Origin: JAJTFW01 sp964534995
GTDB lineage: Bacteria; Bacteroidota; Bacteroidia; AKYH767-A; OLB10
Direction: 5' to 3'
DNA length: 11,465 nucleotides
NCBI GenBank assembly: GCA_964534995.1
Contig: CAZHSC010000102.1
Span: forward strand, 1-11,465
Below the pieces are notes generated by a model. It was not told the DNA's origin, did not search any database, and saw only the letters and a list, made by a program, of their open reading frames with translations. Position numbers and translations under genes: made by a program. Below are positions 5,799-11,465 of this stretch, in pieces. The first letter of the stretch is position 1. The number at the start of each line of letters is the position of its first letter.

Positions 5799-8700
5799 TT
5801 GACCATCCGCATCCCCTTCCTTGCCTGCCTGCTCCTTTCCGGGCTCATCGCTCACGGGCATGAAAAAGATGACAAATTGCCTGTCGAATTCAAAGAAAAC
5901 AAAGGGCAATGGCATCCCAATGTTCTCTACAAAACCGAGTTGTCCGGCGCCCAGTTTTACCTGGAGCGCAAGGGTTTTACTTACGCGCTCTATGATCCCG
6001 CCCGCCTGGCGGAGGTTCATGAAATTGAGCATGACCGGGGACCCGCTGTTGCCCGCCTGGAGAAGGTGCCCTTTCATGCGCTCAAGGTTGAATTTCTCGG
6101 TGCTTCCACAGCACAGCTTACCGGCAGCGGGAGGTTCAGCGGTTACAGCAATTACCTCCTGGGTAATGATCCCTCGCAATGGGCTTCATATGTGGCAGGG
6201 TACAGCCATATCCGCTATGCTTCGCTGTATGAGGGTGTCGATCTTGACGTGTACGCCGGAGAGGCGGGAGCCAAATATGATTTCATTGTGAAGCCGGGTA
6301 GTGATTACGGTAAAATAAAATTGCAATACAAGGGGGCAGAAACCATGTATCTCAACGCGAAGGGTGATTTGCAGGTACGCACTTCCGTAGGGATATTCAG
6401 CGAGTTGAAACCCTATGCCTATCAGGAGGTGGATGGTAAGCGGGTGGACATTGCCTGCCGTTTTATATTGAACGGCGAGGTGCTGTCATTCCAGCTCGGA
6501 AAATATGATAATTCCAGAGAGCTGATCATTGATCCCGTGGTGGTAGCTTCCACCTATTCGGGTTCCAATGCCACCACGTACGGTCACAGCGCTGCCTATG
6601 ATAACCTGGGCAATATTATTACGGGCGGCCGTTGTTTTGGGTTCGGCTATCCCATTACACCCGGCGCCTATGACGCTAGCTTTGGCGGCAATGTCGACAT
6701 TGCGATAACGAAATTGAATCCGACAGGCAGCGCGAGAATCTATTCCACCTACCTGGGTGGAAGTGACGATGAATATGTACACAGTATGTTTTCGTTGGCA
6801 AATTATGACCTGCTCATTTACGGCTCCTGTTTTTCCTCTGATTATCCTGTTACGCCGGGATGTTTTGACGCTACCCATAATGGCGCTTCTGATATCATCG
6901 TGACCCGGCTGAACAGCACCGGAACCGCCCTGGTAGGGTCCACTTTTATTGGGGGTTCAGCCAACGACGGGCAAAATGCCATTGCCTATAATTACGGGGA
7001 TACCTTCAGGGGGGAAATCATCGCGGATGCCGCAGGTACGGTGTATGTAGCCAGTTTCACCTCCTCCGCCAACTTTCCGGCCACGGCAGGTGTGCTGGAC
7101 CCTACTCACAACGGGATGCAGGATGGGGTAATCATTCGTCTTAACCCTACTTTTGCCTCACTCGACTGGGCAACCTTTGTGGGTGGCTCCAATGATGATG
7201 CGGCGCTTGGCCTTAAACTCGATGCGTCGGGTTTCGGTTTGTACATTGCCGGAGCCACTGCCAGTACTAATTTTCCGGTTCTCGGCGGCGCCATACATCC
7301 TACCTTCCTTGGCGGTGGTATGGATGGATGGGTGATGTATCTTGCCTCCAATGGCATCTTTTCCCTGGCCTCCTCCTATATTGGCACTTCCGGCTACGAC
7401 CAGGCCTATTTCCTTCAGCTGGATGCCAGCAACAGCGTATACCTGTATGGCATTACCGAAGGCAACATCGCCATCACCCCGGGCTGTTACGGCGTAGCCA
7501 GCGGTAATATTTTCATTATGAAGTTTCCTTTTAATTTCGGATCTGTTATTTATCAAACCTGCCTGGGAACGTCATCATCCACAAATTTTTCACCTACCGC
7601 CTTCCTGGTTGACAACTGCAATAAAGTTTACATCAGCGGCTTTGGCGCCGTGGCAGGCTATGCCGTTACGCCGAATGCCATTCCCGGAAGCGGTTCTTTT
7701 TATGAGGCGGTGCTGGATCAAAACGCCACTTCACTCGTTTTTGCTACTTATTACGGTGCTGCCGGCGATCATGTGGACGGTGGCACCAGCCGGTTTGACA
7801 ACAGGGGAGTCATTTATCAGGGTGTCTGTACGGGTTCCAATGCTTTCCCAACCCTGCCGGGATCCGTCGCCGTTACCAAGGGTTCAGGGGCTTCCTGGGA
7901 TATCGCCGTATTTAAAATTGACATGCAACTGGTAGATGTGACCGCGGCCACTACCGCCAGTCCCGCCACTTCCGGCTGTGTGCCCTTAACGGTAAATTTC
8001 ACGGATCAGAGCGTCAGCGGTTCGTCGGGAATGATTTATTCATGGGATTTTGGTGACGGATCAACGTTAGACAGTTCCGCCAACCCTTCACATACTTATA
8101 CCGCACCCGGCGTATACGATGCCTGCATGGTGGTCTATGATTCGCTGACCTGTAACCAGCGGGATACAGTCTGCATCCAGATTACCGTGCTGTCAGGGCC
8201 TTCTGATCCCTTCCCGCAGGATACGCTTCTATGCCCGGGTGGAAACCTGACGCTGGACGCCCTGAATCCGGGCGCTGCCTATTTATGGAATACCGGCGCC
8301 GTTACCCAGACCATCAATGTAGGCGGCCCCGGTCTTTACTATGTGGATATTACCTTCAGCGGTTGCAGCTATCGCGACAGCATCACGGTTAATACGCTTG
8401 GCGCTGTCAGTATCGGCCCCGATCAGACTGTGTGCGATACCGCCGTCATCCTCCTTGATCCCGGAGTGAGCGGAGCAGCTTACCTCTGGTCCACCGGCGC
8501 CACCACGCAAACCATTAATGTAACATCCTCCGGTACTTACTGGGTGCAGGTAAGCAGCAGTGGATGCCAGTTACGGGATACGATGCTGGCTACCGTTAAT
8601 GCCATACCGCAAATTAATCTCGGTGTGGATACCAACCTTTGCCCCGGCCTGGTCCTTCAGCTGGACGCGGGCAATCCCGGAGCGGGTTATACCTGGTCAA

Positions 8701-10919
8701 ACGGCACCACTTTGCAAACACTGAATGTGAACAGCGCCGGTCTTTATTGGGTGGAAGCGGTAAACGGACTATGCACCGGGCGCGACAGCATACAGGTTAC
8801 TTATTCTGCTCCGCTCAGCTCCGGCAATGATACCACCCTTTGTGCGGGACAGAATTTTACCATTCAGGCTACGGGTCCCGGTTCTCTGACATGGTCGGAT
8901 GGTTCATCCGGTACATCACTAACGGTGGGTACAGCCGGAATTTATTGGGTGGAGTCCAACGATAACGGATGTGTGCAGAGAGATACCACCATCGTGTCTT
9001 TTGCTCCGCTTCCCCTCATTAACTTCGGTGCCGACGATGTACTCTGTCCTGATGATACTCTGCAACTGGATGCCACCAATACCGGCGCCTCCTATGTCTG
9101 GAACGATGGCAGTACCCTTCCACAACTTACGGTTACTGCGCCAGGCACCTATTTCGTGACGGCTTCTATAGGAAGTTGCAGCACTTCCGATACCATCCAG
9201 GTTACTTACGAATTACCCCTTGTACTCGGCCCCGATACCCTGTTGTGTGAAACAGAGAGTATCACTTTATCAACGCTCTTGCCCGGAAGCTATCTCTGGT
9301 CCGATGGAAGCACCACATCCTCAGTTACGGTAAGCCAGACCGGCATATATGTGCTCACCCTCACCACTGCCGACTGTGTTCAGCGCGATACCGTGCTGGT
9401 GAATGTTCAGTCACTGCCGGTAGTTGATTTCGGGCCGGATACCACCCTCTGTCCCGGCGCAGCCCTCGTGCTGAATGCCGGCAATCCCGGAGCAACATAT
9501 ACCTGGCAGGATGGAAGTACCGCATCACAGTTTACAGTGACTAACCCCGGATTATACGGTACTACTGTTGCCTTTGGACGCTGTGCCGCAACTGACAGCA
9601 TCGAAGTGTACTATGTCCCGCTTTTAACACCACTACCGGACTCCAATCTCTGCGCCCCCAATACGATGACGCTCACCGCCGGCATCAGCGGCAGCTATGC
9701 ATGGTCAACAGGAAGTACAGCCGCCTCCATTGTTGTATCCCAAAGCGGTCAGTATATTTTAACCGTAAGCACGGCTGCCTGTGTTCAGCATGATACCATT
9801 TCGATTAACGTACAGGCCGCACCGGTAGTTGATTTTGGCGGTGATACCGTATTATGTCCGGGTGCAAGCCTGTCACTCGATGCCACCAATGCGGGCGCTA
9901 CCTACCTCTGGCAGGACGGCAGTTCCGCCACGGGATTCACGGTGAATGCCCCCGGCATGTATTGGGTCAATGTGTCTTTCGGATCCTGTACTGAATCGGA
10001 TTCCATTCAGGTGCTGTACGAACCGGTGCTCGCACTTGGTCCGGATACCTCCATTTGCGAAGGCAGCTCCTTTACGCTGTCATCACCAATGCCCGGCATC
10101 GCCTATAACTGGTCAAACGGAAGTACGGCAGCTTCTATCAGCCCATCAACGGGCGGTGTCTATGCGCTTACCCTGACTACACAGTTCTGTGTTCAAACCG
10201 ACAGTATGACGCTAACGGTATTGCCTGTACCCCAAGTTGATCTCGGACCCGATTCTTTATTGTGTGAGGGAGAAAGCATCACCCTTGATGCCGGCAATCC
10301 CGGTGCCGCCTATACCTGGTCAAACGGTGCCGCCACCCAGCAACTGCTGGTTGTTTCAACAGGCAATTATGTGGTGGAAGTGAATGATGGAAATTGTACC
10401 GGGTCGGATACGGTCCTGATTACGGTGGCGGAATTTGACAACCTGCAATCGGCAGTTTCCATCTGCAATGAATTTGAAGTGACTCTCGGCGTACAACAGG
10501 GAGGAAACAGTTTCCTTTGGTCAACGGGCGCCACTACCCAAAGCATTAGCGTACAGGATACGGGTGTTTATTGGGTGGAAACGAAGGTAGGCCGTTGTTC
10601 GGTTCGTGATACCATAGTGGTGGAAGGAGCTCCGGGTTTCAGCCAGGTGTACCTGCCACGGGCATTTACACCCAACGGTGATGGCAAGAACGATGCATTT
10701 TTCGGACAGGGCGAAAAGCTGGTGGATTACAGCCTGCGCATTTACAACCGCTGGGGTCAGGAAGTCTTTCAAACCAATGAATCGGTGAGGGGATGGGATG
10801 GGATGTATGACGGAATGGAAGCCCCAACAGATATGTATGTCTATAAGGTATTGTACAAAACCCCTTGTTCGCAAAACCGGATGGCGGAGCGGATGGGAAC
10901 TGTGATGCTGGTAAGGTAA
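5799..10919 (+). CDS. Giant multidomain T9SS-secreted protein: DUF7948-like, SBBP propeller, PKD, 12 Ig-like repeats, gliding-motility-associated C-terminal domain
   Basis: The 1706-residue product has, in order: signal peptide at 1-20 (hydrophobic core FLACLLLSGLIA, probable cleavage after AHG); a DUF7948-like domain at about 29-245 (VEFKENKGQWHPNVLYKTEL, YDFIVKPGSDY, ELIIDPVVV); seven SBBP-type propeller repeats at about 250-705 (STYLGGSDDE, STFIGGSAND, ATFVGGSNDD and weaker relatives); and a PKD domain at about 713-800 (YSWDFGDGS, PSHTYTAPGVYDACMVVYD). Twelve Ig-like repeats of about 67 residues fill 808-1616. A T9SS type B sorting domain ends it at 1617-1706 (LPRAFTPNGDGKNDAFF, RIYNRWGQEVFQT, GWDGMYDG). 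This order is usual for very large Bacteroidota surface proteins thought to act in adhesion or gliding, but no function is shown here. No ATG exists in frame between the TAA at 5772 and the signal peptide; the TTG at 5799 is the best start. The gene looks richer in G and C than the duplicated cassette. A strong terminator-like hairpin appears only at 11276. Confidence 0.9.
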   Translation: MTIRIPFLACLLLSGLIAHGHEKDDKLPVEFKENKGQWHPNVLYKTELSGAQFYLERKGFTYALYDPARLAEVHEIEHDRGPAVARLEKVPFHALKVEFLGASTAQLTGSGRFSGYSNYLLGNDPSQWASYVAGYSHIRYASLYEGVDLDVYAGEAGAKYDFIVKPGSDYGKIKLQYKGAETMYLNAKGDLQVRTSVGIFSELKPYAYQEVDGKRVDIACRFILNGEVLSFQLGKYDNSRELIIDPVVVASTYSGSNATTYGHSAAYDNLGNIITGGRCFGFGYPITPGAYDASFGGNVDIAITKLNPTGSARIYSTYLGGSDDEYVHSMFSLANYDLLIYGSCFSSDYPVTPGCFDATHNGASDIIVTRLNSTGTALVGSTFIGGSANDGQNAIAYNYGDTFRGEIIADAAGTVYVASFTSSANFPATAGVLDPTHNGMQDGVIIRLNPTFASLDWATFVGGSNDDAALGLKLDASGFGLYIAGATASTNFPVLGGAIHPTFLGGGMDGWVMYLASNGIFSLASSYIGTSGYDQAYFLQLDASNSVYLYGITEGNIAITPGCYGVASGNIFIMKFPFNFGSVIYQTCLGTSSSTNFSPTAFLVDNCNKVYISGFGAVAGYAVTPNAIPGSGSFYEAVLDQNATSLVFATYYGAAGDHVDGGTSRFDNRGVIYQGVCTGSNAFPTLPGSVAVTKGSGASWDIAVFKIDMQLVDVTAATTASPATSGCVPLTVNFTDQSVSGSSGMIYSWDFGDGSTLDSSANPSHTYTAPGVYDACMVVYDSLTCNQRDTVCIQITVLSGPSDPFPQDTLLCPGGNLTLDALNPGAAYLWNTGAVTQTINVGGPGLYYVDITFSGCSYRDSITVNTLGAVSIGPDQTVCDTAVILLDPGVSGAAYLWSTGATTQTINVTSSGTYWVQVSSSGCQLRDTMLATVNAIPQINLGVDTNLCPGLVLQLDAGNPGAGYTWSNGTTLQTLNVNSAGLYWVEAVNGLCTGRDSIQVTYSAPLSSGNDTTLCAGQNFTIQATGPGSLTWSDGSSGTSLTVGTAGIYWVESNDNGCVQRDTTIVSFAPLPLINFGADDVLCPDDTLQLDATNTGASYVWNDGSTLPQLTVTAPGTYFVTASIGSCSTSDTIQVTYELPLVLGPDTLLCETESITLSTLLPGSYLWSDGSTTSSVTVSQTGIYVLTLTTADCVQRDTVLVNVQSLPVVDFGPDTTLCPGAALVLNAGNPGATYTWQDGSTASQFTVTNPGLYGTTVAFGRCAATDSIEVYYVPLLTPLPDSNLCAPNTMTLTAGISGSYAWSTGSTAASIVVSQSGQYILTVSTAACVQHDTISINVQAAPVVDFGGDTVLCPGASLSLDATNAGATYLWQDGSSATGFTVNAPGMYWVNVSFGSCTESDSIQVLYEPVLALGPDTSICEGSSFTLSSPMPGIAYNWSNGSTAASISPSTGGVYALTLTTQFCVQTDSMTLTVLPVPQVDLGPDSLLCEGESITLDAGNPGAAYTWSNGAATQQLLVVSTGNYVVEVNDGNCTGSDTVLITVAEFDNLQSAVSICNEFEVTLGVQQGGNSFLWSTGATTQSISVQDTGVYWVETKVGRCSVRDTIVVEGAPGFSQVYLPRAFTPNGDGKNDAFFGQGEKLVDYSLRIYNRWGQEVFQTNESVRGWDGMYDGMEAPTDMYVYKVLYKTPCSQNRMAERMGTVMLVR
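8220..10646 (+). repeat. Twelve Ig-like coding repeats arranged as two-repeat units
   Basis: Within the giant gene, repeats start at 8220, 8421, 8628, 8829, 9033, 9234, 9438, 9639, 9843, 10044, 10251 and 10452. Their lengths are 67, 69, 67, 68, 67, 68, 67, 68, 67, 69, 67 and 65 residues. The common pattern is D-x-x-L-C, then LDAGNPGA-x-Y-x-W-S/Q-N/D-G, then G-x-Y-x-V, a second Cys, and D-T/S. Each repeat holds exactly two Cys, spaced like an intradomain disulfide. Repeats 4, 6, 8 and 10 share CVQ-x-D after the second Cys position, while 3, 5, 7 and 9 share D-S/T-I-x-V-x-Y. The array therefore repeats as dimers of 135 or 136 residues. Confidence 0.9.
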
Positions 10920-11001
10920 CAATGCCGCAGGGTTTACACACTCCGGTCAGACCCCGAAAGCCTCAGGTGATGATCGAGGTGCTTCCATTGAAGTATGTCT
11001 C

Positions 11002-11113
11002 ATTCTTCCTGACTTCCGCATTTTAGAACCCAATATGAATATCCGACACACATTTATCGAAAAAATTCCGGTTTTATCGTTTTTCAATTTTTAATTGCGG
11101 AAGTCAGGAGAAT
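11002..11113. repeat. Inverted repeat with 14-bp perfect arms, MITE-like
   Basis: The left arm TCCTGACTTCCGCA (11007-11020) is the exact reverse complement of TGCGGAAGTCAGGA (11096-11109). Both extend outwards through ATTCT with one inserted base, giving arms of about 19 bp (11002-11020 and 11096-11113). The 75-bp AT-rich interior has no open frame. A small non-autonomous mobile element or a long hairpin in RNA would both fit; no target-site duplication is evident at the edges. Confidence 0.55.
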
Positions 11114-11172
11114 ATAAACGAATGAAAATGCTTATTCTTTGCTTATATAATTAAAATTATTTCACTAATTTT

Positions 11173-11200
11173 AATTAGGATGGGGACGGTAGTCCTCCAG
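11173..11200 (+). repeat. G/C-rich hairpin repeat, divergent copy A
   Basis: This is a degenerate relative of the repeats at 11268 and 11411: it shares AATT, then GGGGACGG and AGTCC. GGGGAC (11182-11187) pairs with GTCCTC (11192-11197) around loop GGTA, with one G-T pair. An outer T-A pair (11181 with 11199, past one bulged C) replaces the C-G pair of the other copies. There is no T run after it, so it would not act as an intrinsic terminator. Confidence 0.55.
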
Positions 11201-11267
11201 CATGGTGAGTGATATTAAATGAATAAAATGTTTATTCCTTGTTAAAGTAATTTTTTTCATGACTTTT

Positions 11268-11301
11268 AATTGGGGCGGGGACGGAGTCCCCCGGTTTTTT
11301 T
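11268..11301 (+). repeat. G/C-rich hairpin repeat, copy B, with T run (possible terminator)
   Basis: Bases 11268-11297 are identical to 11411-11440. GGGGAC (11277-11282) pairs perfectly with GTCCCC (11286-11291) around the loop GGA, and an outer C-G pair forms past one bulged C. Seven Ts follow at 11295-11301, so on the plus strand this has the form of an intrinsic terminator, the strongest one downstream of the giant gene. It lies about 350 bp after that stop codon. Confidence 0.7.
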
Positions 11302-11410
11302 GGTAAAGTATACGAGAGCGCCCTGCCGGAAATATTTTATCTATCGGATTTGCTTTAAACGGATATAAACGTTTTTTAAACGACTAACAATTTTTCATTG
11401 CGTATTTTTG

Positions 11411-11441
11411 AATTGGGGCGGGGACGGAGTCCCCCGGTTTT
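11411..11441 (+). repeat. G/C-rich hairpin repeat, copy C (possible terminator)
   Basis: This is a perfect 30-bp copy of 11268-11297 with the same GGGGAC-GGA-GTCCCC hairpin, followed by four Ts (11438-11441) rather than seven. It lies 143 bp after copy B. The upstream sequence differs from copy B beyond the few Ts, so the conserved element here is essentially the hairpin itself. Confidence 0.65.
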
Positions 11442-11465
11442 GACAGGTTGATTCGCTTACGTGCC

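Larger units (their letters stand above)
10920..11465. other. Gene-free AT-rich region with palindromic repeats
   Basis: No open frame here has a recognisable protein, start context or domain. The first 80 bases after the stop codon of the giant gene show nothing notable. From about 11000 the region holds an inverted repeat (11002-11113) and three G/C-rich hairpins, described as separate entries. Between hairpins the sequence is very AT-rich. A short palindrome CGTTT-TTT-AAACG lies at 11370-11382. The window ends before the next gene. Confidence 0.7.

Noticed and set aside
5799..5858. Lipobox-like FLAC in the signal peptide of the giant protein
   Set aside because: The Cys would be residue 10, leaving too short a hydrophobic region before it; the longer core ending in AHG fits ordinary signal peptidase cleavage.
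10521..10941. Overlapping minus-strand open frames over the 3' end of the giant gene
   Set aside because: They lie opposite the strongly supported type B sorting domain and have no recognisable features; they are side effects of its codon use.
11173..11441. CRISPR array from three similar repeats
   Set aside because: Spacings are uneven (95 and 143 bp), one copy is divergent, the spacers between A and B are themselves similar, and no cas gene is present.

Overview
The window looks like part of a Bacteroidota chromosome, probably from an uncultured or environmental lineage. Four + strand genes end in type IX secretion system (T9SS) C-terminal sorting domains, three of type A and one of type B (gliding-motility-associated C-terminal domain). 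Start codons follow AT-rich leaders without Shine-Dalgarno sequences, which is also typical of this phylum. There is no rRNA, tRNA, CRISPR array, transposase or integrase gene.

Region 1 (1-5177) is a tandem duplication with a period of exactly 2789 bp. Each unit carries the 3' part of a parallel beta-helix/helical-domain protein gene, a short spacer with a hairpin, and a 513-residue secreted protein with seven propeller-like strand motifs and a T9SS type A tail. The first unit is cut by the window edge. The second beta-helix gene starts in the middle of its beta-helix, directly after the stop codon of the preceding propeller gene, so it lacks a signal peptide. The two units are a mosaic of identical and strongly divergent stretches.

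Region 2 (5178-5798) holds one small minus-strand SRPBCC/START-like gene, convergent with the duplicated cassette and divergent from the next gene.

Region 3 (5799-10919) is one 1706-codon gene for a giant multidomain secreted protein: signal peptide, DUF7948-like domain, seven SBBP-type propeller repeats, a PKD domain, twelve two-cysteine Ig-like repeats arranged as dimers, and a T9SS type B sorting domain. It appears to start at TTG.

Region 4 (10920-11465) has no convincing gene. It holds a 112-bp inverted-repeat structure and three copies of a G/C-rich hairpin repeat, two of them perfect 30-bp copies.

The secreted proteins would pass the inner membrane by Sec and the outer membrane by T9SS, ending on the cell surface or in the medium. 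None has a recognisable catalytic domain, so surface binding or adhesion is the most that can be inferred. I saw no defence, mobile or biosynthetic system. The most unusual features are the duplicated mosaic cassette, the dimeric Ig-like array and the downstream palindromic repeats.
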